Shown here: in pieces, positions 20,673 through 31,700 of the stretch
How the letters are laid out: every line of letters starts with the position of its first letter
Position numbering within the stretch: position 1 is the first letter of the stretch
From: Corticium candelabrum
Lineage: Eukaryota; Porifera; Homoscleromorpha; Homosclerophorida; Plakinidae
Assembly: GCF_963422355.1 (NCBI RefSeq)
Contig: NC_085095.1
Location: 3,382,009 to 3,446,008, forward strand
Direction: 5' to 3'
DNA: 64,000 nt
Notes under the pieces: generated by a model
What the model saw: only the letters and a program-made list of their open reading frames with translations
Databases searched by the model: none
Told to the model about the DNA's origin: nothing
Position numbers and translations under genes: made by a program

Positions 20673-21130
20673 TCACAACACCACCACTACCGCAAATAAT
20701 TATGGCGGAGACACCACAACCACCACCACCACAAGAAATATGTGGTGGAACCACCATTACCACCAAAAATAATTGTGATAAAATCACCACCACAAGCAGT
20801 CGCGATGCCAACATCAGTGGAGATGTGCCACCACAGCTGCCTGGTGCTCCACAGCCAACATCAGTGGCGATGTGCCCACAGCCAGCCGTACCACCAACGC
20901 TACCTGGTACTCCACAGCGCATCGACTGCAACTTCAATAGCCATAACGTCATCTTCACACAGAACGAGAACAGGCCTCGTTTGGTTTGTGGCTCACAGGA
21001 CATGGCTCCTAAGCCATTCAAACTTAAATTCGTGACTACTAAAATCAAGGTCTGTAGAGGTTGCAGACAGGGTATTCCGACTTCGAGAAGTTCAGCGCAC
21101 TCAAGCGTCGCTTTGAGCACGACTCACTGA
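20640..21130 (+). pseudogene. proline-rich frame ending in a CxxC motif
   Basis: A 162-codon frame is rich in CCA/ACC codons (TPQPPPPQEICG, PPQLPGAPQP, PAVPPTLPGTPQ) and then reads DMAPKPFKLKFVTTKIKVC and RGCRQG. The last part recurs at 33108-33180 with an intact MAPKPFKLKF start and belongs to the W module. The low-complexity repeats suggest an expanded tandem array inside a transposon-borne gene. Its function is unknown. The complementary strand is also open, but the conserved W-module reading is on this strand. Confidence 0.3.
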
Positions 21131-21430
21131 ACCTTCTCAAAGACCACTATAAGCGTATCAAGGTCGAATTAGCCGTTGACCTTAACAACACCGAACAGCA
21201 CATCGCCAAAAAGGTCGAGTTCGAACCGGACGCGAACAGGCGAATCTCACAGACGCAGGCAATGTCAAACTATGTCGACCACCTACACAAACCAATGGCC
21301 GAGAGACAAGAGCGCAACTGAACGAAACGTAAGCATTAGCCACAGCAGAACGAGCCCGAAAAGCAAGCATAGCAGCATCAATAAACACCAAAAGGCCGGT
21401 GCAGAAGTTGCTGGCGCTGTGCTTTCCACA
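20985..21430 (+). repeat. W module (copy 1)
   Basis: This shares codons for a helical, charged peptide (FSALKRRFEHDSLNLLKDHY, then YVDHLHKPMAERQERN) with 23062-23560 and 33000-33430. An X module follows directly. Confidence 0.6.
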
Positions 21431-21910
21431 GCCACATCAGCCGCACTTCGATAAACTTTATCACTCAGTAGTGCATTAAAGATAAAAAGGTACGAACTTT
21501 CCATAAATGTATTCAGGAACAAGCTTATAATTTCCTATAACGTAGATAAAAATAAACATTGTCTAACGAGAATTGATAATAAACTAAGCAGTTGAGTACT
21601 ACAGTAATGGATTTGTTGATATTGTCGATATATTGTTGAATCCAAAAATACTAAATAATCAAAAGAAATTTACGAATTGCAGCCACCCAGATCTTATCAT
21701 ACCAAAAAAATTAGCAAATGAGCCTCACAGAAATTAATGTAAGTGTCAAGATGCATGGTACAAATTCACGAGCATCTTGTCTTCTATTATCGACAACAAA
21801 CTAACAAACGCTTCCCGAACAGATCAACTTGTGACGTTTGCAGGGATTACCTGCCTAAATCGTTGTTAGCCACTCCAACTTGTATCGTGTTCTAGCAGAT
21901 TAAGTTAATT
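21430..21910. repeat. X module
   Basis: A diverged X copy (AATCCAAAAATACTAA, GCAGCCACCCAGATCTTA). Here X sits between W and Y modules. Confidence 0.6.
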
Positions 21911-21924
21911 ATTAGCGTTAGCGA

Positions 21925-22280
21925 TTTTTTCATAGATAACACGTTCGCTTGGTTCTGTCGCACTACCCTTCGCGTCCCAGGTTTCCGCGCTGGTGAAGTT
22001 GCTGCGAGCAAACTACCGTTACCTTAGCGTCTAAATTCGAATTGTTTTTGACGGAAGTACATAGTCGAGTGCGCAGTGCAGAAGTGTTATGGGTGAACCA
22101 CCACGGCAACAACCAAGGCAGCAGCTTGTCGGAGCACTAGTTCCTGTACTAGAACCGTTCCACAACGGCGACTTGGAGCTGTGGCTAAGAGACTTCAGCT
22201 GTGCGCTCTTGCGAATAGCTAAAATGTGGAAACAGAATGTGGAGAACAGTTCGGTTACCTTCCAAAATTTCTAAGAGCTC
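21925..22280 (+). repeat. Y module (copy 2)
   Basis: ATG at 22089 opens a 61-codon frame with QQLVGALVPVLEPF and DLELWLRDFSCALLRIAKMW, ending in a TAA. It is the longest open version of the Y peptide. Confidence 0.6.
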
Positions 22281-22299
22281 GAGCGCTTCTCTCAAAGGA

Positions 22300-23060
22300 G
22301 ACGCGTGACCTGAAAACAGTCGTGGTCTCGCTCAAGGTCAAATGACGGGACGGTGTCTACAAGAAGAGGAGGAGCTTGACATACATGTACGCGACCTAGA
22401 GCGTTTATTAAACAGAAGATAGTCAGGAGTACAGAATCCTTTACGAGATCAGCAAGCGCTGGATTACTTTTTTTAAATGAGAATACCTGATAGTATTAGC
22501 CACCTGTTCTTGATCAACCCATATCAGAATTTGGGCTATACTCTCCTCGATTTTGTCGAGTACATCATGGCAGTCTGGGCATGCGATGCATGGTTCTGCC
22601 CAAAGCTCATCTCCACGTGTGCCTCAATCCTTTCAAATGACGGCACCGTCACAAGGTACTTTCAATCACACAAGTAATGTACAGCACTCAAACCTGCTAT
22701 ACACTGTTATGTTATATAACTGCTACACACTTTATCAAATAACAGCACAATCACAAGGTAACTAGAATTCCTCATGTAATTAAACTACAGAAGTTGACTG
22801 TGCAAACTTGTAATGCATGTTTTCCTTTAAGGTTCATCAGCTACTCCCTATCTCAACCATTTCAAATGACATCACCATCACAAGGTACATTAACCCGAAA
22901 AGTCGATGACAGCTGTTCAGACCTGTAATGCATTATTCTCTCTTCAAGGTTTATTAGCTACTGCATATCTACCTTTTAAATAACACCACCACTTACTGCA
23001 TCTGGATATCTATTTTAAACACAACAACTGAAATGGCTACTTATATAATATAACCCTTTG
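22300..23060. repeat. Z module (copy 1)
   Basis: This is similar to 27930-28493 plus 32864-33000, which is the same module split by a Gypsy insertion. It contains three or four short units around the words CACAATCACAAGGTA and GACAGCACCATCACAAGG. Confidence 0.6.
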
Positions 23061-23061
23061 G

Positions 23062-23560
23062 CCAGGACCATCCCTGATGCACAGCATCAACCCAAAACCC
23101 TGTGAGTTACACACAAATGACAGCTACAGCCTCTGCTATAAGTCCACGAATCAAGGTCAGTGCAGGTTGCAGACAGGGTGTACCGACTTCGAGAAGAAGT
23201 TCAGCGAACTCAAACGTCGCTTTGAGAACAACTCACTGAACCTTCTCAAGGACCACTATAAGCGTATCAAGGTCGAACTGGCTGTTGACCTTAACAACAC
23301 CGAACACCATATCGCCAAAAAGGAAGAGCTCGAACAGAACGCGAACAAGAGAATCTCACAGACGCGGGCGATCTCAAACTATGTCGACCACATACACAAA
23401 CCAATGGCCGAGAGACGAAAGCGCAACCAAACGAAACGTGAGCATTATTAGCCACAGCAGAACGAGCCCGAAAAGCAAGTATAGGAGCATCAAGCAACAC
23501 CAAAGGCCGGTGCAGGGGTTGCTGGCGCTGTGCTTTCCGCAGCCACATCAGCAGCACTTA
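23062..23560 (+). repeat. W module (copy 2)
   Basis: The 124-codon frame at 23077-23451 includes DFEKKFSELKRRFENN, LLKDHYKRIKVELAVDL and ISNYVDHIHKPMAERRKRN. It predicts a basic coiled coil. No known family is recognised. Confidence 0.6.
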
Positions 23561-23850
23561 GATAAACGTTATCATCACTATTGCATTAAAAATAGGAAGT
23601 TACGAACTTTCCATAAACTTATTCATAAACAACCTTACAATTTCCTACCACATAGATAAAAAGAAACATTGTCTAACGAGATTTGGTAATAAACTAAGAA
23701 GTTGAGCACTATAGCAATGGATTTGGAAAGACTGTCGATATGTTATTGAACCCAAAAATACTAAATGATGAAAATAAATTTCTGAACTGCAGCCGCCCAG
23801 ATCTTAGCATGCTAAATGATCAGCAAATGAGAGCATTCCAGATACTACTG
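23560..23850. repeat. X module, 5' part
   Basis: X sequence follows W copy 2 and then diverges near 23850. Confidence 0.55.
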
Positions 23851-23997
23851 CCACTAGAAGACAATTGTTGTGGAGAACAGCGTCGTTTAACTGCCAAAGA
23901 AACCCTTCATACAACGCACACGTATGAGTTTCACGAGGATAGTCGTCCGCAAAGAAGAGTGTTCTTTCTGCTGTCACCCTACTTAGTCAAGTACTAG
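23740..23997 (+). pseudogene. open frame starting in X, unidentified
   Basis: The 85-codon frame begins with LLNPKILNDENKFLNCSRPD, which is the most conserved peptide of the X modules (also at 27140-27220). It continues into unrelated sequence (TYEFHEDSRPQRRVFFLL). No function can be assigned. The conserved peptide suggests that X once encoded protein. Confidence 0.3.
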
Positions 23998-25139
23998 ATT
24001 CCAGCAGTGATATTGCTTTTAGCGAATCGCTCAGTAGTGGTTCTCCATGTTTGCAAGTATAAGTCAGATGTTGCAGAAAGACACCACTAATGCTCTAAGA
24101 GCAGAGGACAGACAGCAGCTCTGCCACGTTGGCCCAAATTTCCGGTGTGAAGGGCAAACAGACTTATCGCAAGAATAACAGAAGTAGGAGTGTAATGGTA
24201 AAAGTCTTGCCCGTCTTTCAACAAACTCCATATCATGTTCAGCAAGACGGCTGCCCTAATTCTGCTGGAGAAATGCAAAGGTGGCTTTAGTCTGAACCAA
24301 AACGAGTCATCCAATGCCCTTGTTTTAAAGCTTTGCTCCCAAGGTACAGTTTTTTTATATAGGATGGTGAAATTGCCACACATCTTGCTGCTGGTCTGTT
24401 CAAAAATGGAGCTTCGTCTTTCAAGAACGTAACTAACAATCTACATATACCTACCATCGCTCAATTGATGAATTCATGAAACTGACCAAGACGAACAGCG
24501 ATCAGCTAAAAGTAGAACAGATGAAGAAAGGAAGCGCACTAGTAGCGAAAAGCTCCAGCAATGGAAAACAAAGAAAAAAGCTAAGAAATCGAAAAGAATG
24601 CGAGACCAAACGATGTGGGGACACTTTGGGATGACAGAAAATAAGAAAGAATGGAAGTCAACCGTGAATTCGGTACATTAATTGCCGTCGTCCATAAAGA
24701 TTGATGACAACGTGGCACTCCGATCATACCCTGCCTCAACACCAAGCGCTCGAGGTCCGTAATTATTGTCGAACCTAAACTCGTTCACCATCTTTCTGTG
24801 CATCTTTCTGTGTTGGCACGCTTACGGGAGTGATCTTCTCGACATGGCAATCAATAGCGGCACTGACTCCGGTAGAGATAAAATATACTAGTGCGTTGCA
24901 CGTTTTTTCTAAAAATCGAGCTCGGAGATTGCTGGACACGCTCATAAATATATACAATGACATTAATGAAGAAGATTCTGGATAATAGAGACCAGACTGA
25001 TGGCATCCCTAAAACAAGGTAGACTGTTAATCTGTTCGACAAGAGAGATGGATACAAGCAAAGTAACCCCACTTGTAGTATAGTGCAATACATCTGTGTA
25101 AAGAACAAATTCCAACAAGGTATCCATATATAAATTTTA
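23998..25139. other. stretch with no recognised gene
   Basis: A lysine-rich frame near 24480-24660 ends in TAA and could be the end of a decayed gene. Nothing identifiable is present. Confidence 0.35.
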
Positions 25140-25360
25140 CTACTCAGTATTGGCATTAAAGACAAATAAGTTCAGGAATTTGCATAGATTTGTTCAAGAA
25201 CAACCTTATAATTCCCAAGACGTAGATAAAAAAGGAACACTGTCGAACGAGACTTGGTAATAAACTAAGCAGTTGCATAGCACTAGAAAAAAGGATTGGA
25301 CAAGATTACTGATGTGTTGTTGAATCCAAAAATACTAATAGATGAAAAGAAATTGTGTGT
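25140..25360. repeat. X module, fragment
   Basis: Shares ATTGGCATTAAAGACAA, the ATAGATAAA..GGAACA block and TTGAATCCAAAAATACTAA with other X copies. Confidence 0.55.
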
Positions 25361-25394
25361 GCGTGTGTAAGAGAGAGATCCCAGATGTGTGGAT

Positions 25395-26400
25395 AAACGT
25401 TGTGGCTCGCTAGTGCTCTTAGCCAGAGTGTCGTGAAGAATGATGGCAGCGTTTCTTCTACATTAGAAAACAAGTCTAATCATGTAATCAATTGTCCTGT
25501 TCTTAACTGTACCGTTTCTCGATATAACCACAGAAGCAGATATCGCGTGTTTGACCATATCCGACATAAAAACTCTATAAACGAAATCCCTATAAGCTTT
25601 CTCGTTAGCCACTCTTTGGAACCTTGATGCTTTTCTCGGAAGCCATTAGTAAAATCTTCACTGGATCGACATGTGAAATGTTGTCTACAGAAGAATGGTC
25701 GTACAGACCGCGTGGTTAGTTTGGAAGAAACATCGTCAACAACGTCTTTTACAGACCTGACTGTCGATTTCGAAGATAGGGCTTCCAACGACATTAGCAA
25801 TATTCCAAATCAAATTCGTCAGCAAACGGCCATTGGTTGTTCGTCACGTGATTCCAACCCTCAATCTGGTCTTCCAAGGCTGGACTCAGAATGGTCTTAC
25901 ATCAAGATTTTAGATACCGTCAGTAGCCACATAATTTCTTCTATGAAACAAGTTTCTTAATTTCTACAAGGAGCTTTTAGAGCTGTTGTACCATTCCTTT
26001 TAAAAAAACTTGAAACTCTTTCTCCCAATACCAAGACTATTATTACAACCAATATCTAGGAGGTAAGAGTAGAAGAAGAGCTTGAGAAGAAATTCCGGTT
26101 GTTCAAAAAGGAGAAATGGGAATGAGCACTCTAGCTCTCATTCATGCTGTGAAATATAAAATGAGAGATGGTGAAATTTCAAGAGCTTCTAGTCCGTAAC
26201 AAGTGCTGGAGAAGCCCCAGAAACCGAAGAAACTTTTGAAAAACTCTGTGCGAAACATCCTCCTAGAGTTTGTATAGTAGAGGAAGAAAAGAAACAGAAG
26301 CGAAATACGGAGACAAAGAATAATGACTTGGAACGTTCATTGCCATTTCAAATGACTGCCCGGATGGTTCAGTCAATTGCCAGCTACAGAGTCATTCTTT
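25395..26400 (+). pseudogene. non-LTR retrotransposon, 5' part with zinc finger (copy 3)
   Basis: The first piece (25400-25627) has a C2H2-like finger, CPVLNCTVSRYNHRSRYRV followed by FDHIRHKN, then after a stop a second cysteine/histidine block (LDRHVKCCLQKN). Such N-terminal fingers are characteristic of R2-like retrotransposons. Further on (about 26150-26290), MRDGEISRAS and SAGEAPETEETFEKLCAKHP resemble the EGNFSKAVQCL and ALEELLQRHPQ stretch just before the reverse transcriptase in the minus-strand copy. Several stops and shifts intervene. It therefore appears to be the 5' half of the same family, and suggests the full protein is finger, reverse transcriptase, CCHC, endonuclease. Confidence 0.45.
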
Positions 26401-26754
26401 GTGTTCCTATTTTGTAATACACATATTGAGTTTACAGCCAGACGTTGCAGGTGCTATGACCAACCCAGCACTAGATCAATATATTGCAGATCTTGGTGTA
26501 AAAGCTCCTGATGTCAATGTTATTGACAAAGAGGCCAAATTGAGAATAGTAGCCGCAAATCCAGTTTAAACACAGGTATACTCATCTAGATTCCTGTGTG
26601 CGAAAAACACCTTCCCCGAACTGCCATCGTGGCCGGACGTGCTGTAGTAGCACAAAAGTTGGGAAATCGAACACAATTACCCTGGAAAGTAGTATGAAGA
26701 TACTGACAAAGGTACTGCATCCATCAATAGAATGTGGTTACTTCAACTTTACCT
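26401..26754. other. stretch with no recognised gene
   Basis: A short frame reads VAGAMTNPALDQYIADLG. No family is recognised. Confidence 0.3.
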
Positions 26755-27003
26755 AAACATAGAAGATGAGAGACATCTGCCAGGCAATGAATGAGAGACC
26801 GACAGTCACACAGCGAAAAGACAACGCTGAAATAAAATTCTAAATTTAGGTAGTTTGCTTCCACTTCTTATCAGAACTTCTGCAATTGGCTTTGACCCAG
26901 TTGAGGCAGGAGCCGTCCAGATATACAACCATGACTGTTATAGGTTTATTTCAACACTGAGAATATTCAACACAACTTGGACAGAAGCACAAGCCCGAGC
27001 CCG
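26755..27003. repeat. V module
   Basis: Shares AACATAGAAGATGA..GACATCT, GAGAGACCGACAGTCA and GGAGCCGTCCAGATA with 34975-35368. Confidence 0.65.
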
Positions 27004-27430
27004 AGCAAGAACTTTCCATAAATTCATTCAACAAAAAGCGTATAATTTCCTACCACATAGAGAAAAAGAATCATTGTCTAACAAGAATTGATAATAAACT
27101 AAGCAGTTGAGCACTAAAAGGAATGGATTTGGTGATATTGTCGATATATTGTTGAATCCAAAAATACTAAATGATCATAGGAAATTTATGAATTGCAGCC
27201 ACCCAGATCTTAGCACGCTAAGCAAATTAGCAAATGAGAGCATCGCAGAAATTCATGTAGTCGGCAAGATGCAAGGCAAAAATTCACATGTATCGTGTGT
27301 TTTATATTATCGATAACAAACTAACAAACGCTTCCTGAACAGATCAACATGTGACGTTAGCAGAAACTACCTGCCTAAATCGTTGTTAGCAACTCAAACT
27401 AGTATTGTGTTCTGACGGTTAAGTTAATTA
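27003..27430 (+). repeat. X module with peptide-coding capacity
   Basis: Two plus-strand frames read FHKFIQQKAYNFLPHREKE and GDIVDILLNPKILNDHRKF, then HPDLSTLSKLANESIAEIHV. The same peptides can be traced, more broken, in the other X copies. Confidence 0.6.
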
Positions 27431-27439
27431 GTACCGTTA

Positions 27440-27790
27440 CCGATTCTTTTGTAGCTAACACGTTTGCTTGGTTCTGTCGCACAACTATTCGTGTACAACG
27501 TTTCCGCGCTGGCGGAGCTGTTCCAAGCAAACCAGTGTTACCTTAGAGTCTGAATTCGGATTGATTTTTGACGGAAGTAAAGTACGTAGTCGAGTGAGGA
27601 GTGCAGAAATGTTATAGGTGAACCACCACAGCAACAACAGCAGCAGCAGCTTGTCGGAGCACTGGTTTCTGTACTAGAACCGTTTGACAACGGGGACTTG
27701 GAGCTGTGGGTAAGAGATTTCAGCTGTGCGCTTTAGAAAATAGCTATAATGTGAAGAAGCAGTTCTCTTAACTTCCAACATTTCTCAGAG
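27440..27790 (+). repeat. Y module (copy 3)
   Basis: The Y sequence carries a mutated start (ATGTTATAGGTGAACC) and QQQQLVGALVSVLEPFDNG. It is decayed by stops. Confidence 0.6.
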
Positions 27791-27929
27791 TTCGAGCGCT
27801 TCTTGTGTACGAGCGCTTCTCGCAAAAGGAGACGCGTGACGTGAACAGTCTGATAGCAGCATTGAAAAGAACCTTGGTGCGGAGTACTGACAGTCGTCGT
27901 CTCTCTCGAAGTCAAATGACGCGGGAGTA

Positions 27930-28493
27930 TCTACAGGAATAGGAGAACCTTGAGATACATATACGCGACCTAGAGCGTTTATTAAACAGAAGGTAGTCAG
28001 GAGTACAGAATCCTATACGAGATCAGCAAAGCGTTGGATCACTTTTCTAGATAGGAATACCTTGATAGTATTAGCCACCTGTTCTTGATCAAACCTACTA
28101 AGGATTTGGGCTATACAATCCTCGATTTTCTCAAGTACATCATGGCAGTCTGGGCATGCAATACATGGTTCTGTTCAAAAGCTCATCTCCCAATGTGCTT
28201 CAATCCTTTAAATGACAGCACTATCACAAGGTACTTTTAATCCCTCAAGTAATGGAGAGCAGCTCAAACCTGCTCTACACTGTTATGTTTTATAACTGCT
28301 ATATACTGTTATCAAATAACAGCACAATCACAAGGTAATTGGTAGTCCTCAAGTATTTAAACTACAGAAGTTGACTGTTCAAACTTGTAATGCATGTTTC
28401 TCTGTAAGGTTCATCGGCTACTCTATCTCAACCATTTCAAATGACAGCACCATCACAAGGTACATTTACCGTTAATTTAAAGTTGATGGCAGC
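27930..28493. repeat. Z module (copy 2), left part, split by the Gypsy insertion
   Basis: Continuous with 32869-33000 when the Gypsy element and one copy of its target duplication are ignored. The uninterrupted version is at 22300-23060. Confidence 0.7.
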
Positions 28494-28602
28494 TGTAGTA
28501 TATTAGAGTATTGTAGTACTATATACGGGTACTATATACGGGTTAGTTAGAGTGTTGAGTTGTGTTGAGTGTGCAGAACAATAAAACAACCAGAACACTA
28601 CA
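28494..28602 (+). repeat. 5' LTR of the young Gypsy element
   Basis: 109 bases, very short for this group. It starts TGTAGTA and ends ACACTACA (TGTAG...CTACA), and holds two copies of TACTATATACGGG and an AATAAA signal at about 28580. Confidence 0.95.
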
Positions 28603-28604
28603 AC

Positions 28605-28622
28605 TGGCGACGAGGATAGGCC
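28605..28622 (+). promoter_or_regulatory. primer-binding site of the Gypsy element
   Basis: TGGCGACGAGGATAGGCC lies two bases downstream of the 5' LTR. The TGG start is what pairs with a tRNA CCA end. The specific tRNA cannot be decided without a tRNA set, though a tRNA-Ser-like 3' end is plausible. Confidence 0.7.
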
Positions 28623-28777
28623 AGATTGGAGAAGGATCGACCGGCATCCTGAAAGGTACGTTTGATACCACTGCCCGTGCGCTGTTTGGAGCGTAAGGTA
28701 CACAAGGACCCCCAAAGAGGTGACCACGTGCGCGTTGATATCCCCTACGGAGCTCTGTAACAGTCCCAAATAGGCGA

Positions 28778-31700
28778 ATGGAGATACCTCCAGTGGAGCG
28801 ATTTCAATTTCCTGACGAATCGACGTCTGACCTAGGCGCAAACTGGGAAAAATGGAAGCGTAGTTTTCAGTACTACCTTGACGGACGAGGCATCAACCAG
28901 GACGCTCGGAAGAGAGCACTCCTGCTGCATTCCGCTGGACCGCGAGTCCAAACGATCTTTGAGACTCTAGATGACACGGGGAATACCTATGCATCTGCCA
29001 TCCAGTCACTCGATACCTATTTCCAACCGCTAGTCAACAAATACTATGAACGTTACCGATTTAGACAAAGACGGCAACAACAGGGAGAGGCGATTGATCG
29101 ATTTGTGAGTCGTCTCCGACAGCAGGCCGCCAAGTGCAGCTTTGCAGATTCGGATGAGAACATTCTGGACCAACTGATAGAGAAGTGTGATGGTTCAAGA
29201 GTCCGCTCAAAACTGCTTGAGGAAGGTAATGACCTGACTCTGGAAAAGGCAATATCCCTAGCACGTACGCTAGAATCAGTAGCCGCGCAAGAGAGAGACA
29301 TTTCGAGTCAACAAGATGCAGGACCCTCCACTGAGAGAACCCTTCGAGTAGAATCTACATGGAAGGACAGGCAAGCCAAAAGTAAGGGCAAACCACAAGC
29401 GAAAAAGCCACAACACGCGAAGCAGTGCTCACGATGTGGACTAGAAGGCCACGGCCCAACAGACGCAAAATGTCCAGCAAAGAAAGTAGAATGCAACAAG
29501 TGTCATAAGCAAGGACATTATGCTCGTATGTGCAAGACGAAGAGCAACGGCTCGAAGACTGGTAAAGTCCTCATGACAGAAGAGAGTCAATGTAAACAAG
29601 GAGAATGCTTGAGTAAGTCTGATTCAGAGTATGTGTTCGCTGTAAATCACGAACATGCTACAGCTGTTATTCGAATTGGTGGAGTTGATACACAAGTTGT
29701 CATAGACAGTGGAGCCTGTAGTAATATTATGTCACAACAAGAGTTCACACGGTTGAAACACAAAGGGATGAAATACAAATCATGCAAAGTGAAGAAAACC
29801 CTCTACACGTATGGTTCAACCAGACCCTTGTCTGTAGTTGGGGGATTTGACACAGAAGTAGCGTCAGAAGGCAAACAAATGACAACCCAATTTATTGTTG
29901 TACGCTGTTCAGGACCAACATTGCTGGGACGTCAGACTGCACCAGAGCTGCATCTCCTAACGTTAGGATCTGTTCGAGAAGACAACACGCTTGGTCGAAA
30001 AGAACTAATAGAGGAGTACAGTGATTGTTTCTCAGGATTAGGGAAGTTGAAAGACTTCCAATTGAAGATACATATTGACGAGTCTGTGACCCCCGTAGCT
30101 CAGCAACCTAGACGGATCCCATTTGGCTTGAGAGACAAGGTTGAAGCAGAGTTAAATCATCTTCTGGAAGCAGACGTCATCGAGGAAGTTCAAGGACCGA
30201 CATCTTGGATCAGTCCCGTCGTGGTGATACCCAAGAAGGGAGGCCAAGTTCGAATTTGCGTAGATATGAGACGAGCCAATGAAGCCGTCATCCGGGAGAG
30301 ACACCCAATACCCACAGTCGATGAAGTAGTGGAAGAGCTCAGGCACAGCAAACACTTCAGTCGACTAGATCTTAAGAAGGGGTTTCATCAGGTCGAACTG
30401 GATGAAACATCACGACCAATAACTACCTTCGTCACCCACAAAGGATTATTTCGATACAAGAGATTGATGTTCGGAGTATCATCCGCCCCAGAGGCATACC
30501 AACGTATCATCCAGCAGACACTGTCAGGCTGTGAGGGAACTACAAATATCTCCGATGATATCTTGGTCCATGGAGTTAGCAAAGCCGAACATGACCTGAG
30601 ACTACGAGCTGTCCTAGATCGGATCAGGGACAGAGGATTGACGCTCAATGCCGAAAAGTGTGACTTTGATATGGATAAACTCAAGTTTATGGGACATGTG
30701 ATATCCAAAGAGGGTATATCACCGGCAGACGATAAAGTAGCATCTATCATGGCAACCCGAGACCCTAAGACAGCAACGGAAGTACGATCTTTCCTCGGCA
30801 TAGTAAATTTTTGTGCCAAGTTCATACCAGACTTAGCAACAATTGCAGACCCTCTTCGGAAGTGTGCGAGAGCCAACCAGTCTTTCATGTGGACAAAGAC
30901 TGAAGCAGAAGCATTCGCAACTATTAAGAATAGATTACGCGATGCCACCGCTCTTGCTGTGTTTGACAGAACAGCACACACCAGTGTCGTAGCTGATGCA
31001 AGTCCTGTAGGACTAGGAGCTGTTCTCTGGCAGGAACAAGATGGAATGAAGAAGCCTATCAGTTATGCGAGTAGAAGTCTGACTGATGTAGAGCGCAGAT
31101 ACTCTCAAACAGAGAAGGAAGCGCTAGGCCTAGTCTGGGCATGTGAAAGATTTAATCTGTATCTGGCAGGTCGGAAATTTGATCTCATTACAGATCACAG
31201 ACCACTTCAAACTATTTATGGACCTCGAAGCAAACCTTCGGCGAGGATCGAACGTTGGGTTCTTAGACTCCAACCCTACGATTTCAACGTGATCTACACG
31301 CCAGGAAAGTACAATATTGCTGACCCCTTGTCACGATTGTCATTGCGTGATCAAGGTGGAGAGAATGACGAATACATCAAGTTTGTGGCAAGAGAAGCCG
31401 CACCTTCGTCGATCTCACCGAGACAAATTGAAGAAGCGTCCAAAGAAGACAGTGAGTTACAGTCACTACGAAGGAGTATCCGAGAAGGAAACCAAGCAAA
31501 TGTACCGGCAAATTACAAGCATGTATTTGGCGAATTGACCATTGTTGGTTATATCGTTCTTCGAAACTGTAGAATAGTGATTCCAACTAAACTTCGGAAC
31601 CAAGTGTTACAATTAGCACATGAGGGGAACCAAGGGATTACAAAGTGCAAAGATCGACTACGAACCAAAGTATGGTGGCCAGGCATCGACCGCGAAATGG

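Noticed and set aside
20605..21120. 171-codon minus-strand frame, glycine- and valine-rich
   Set aside because: It is the complement of CCA/ACC repeats. The W-module peptide at its other end is conserved on the plus strand.
30388..30981. 197-codon minus-strand frame
   Set aside because: Antisense shadow of the reverse transcriptase in the young Gypsy element.
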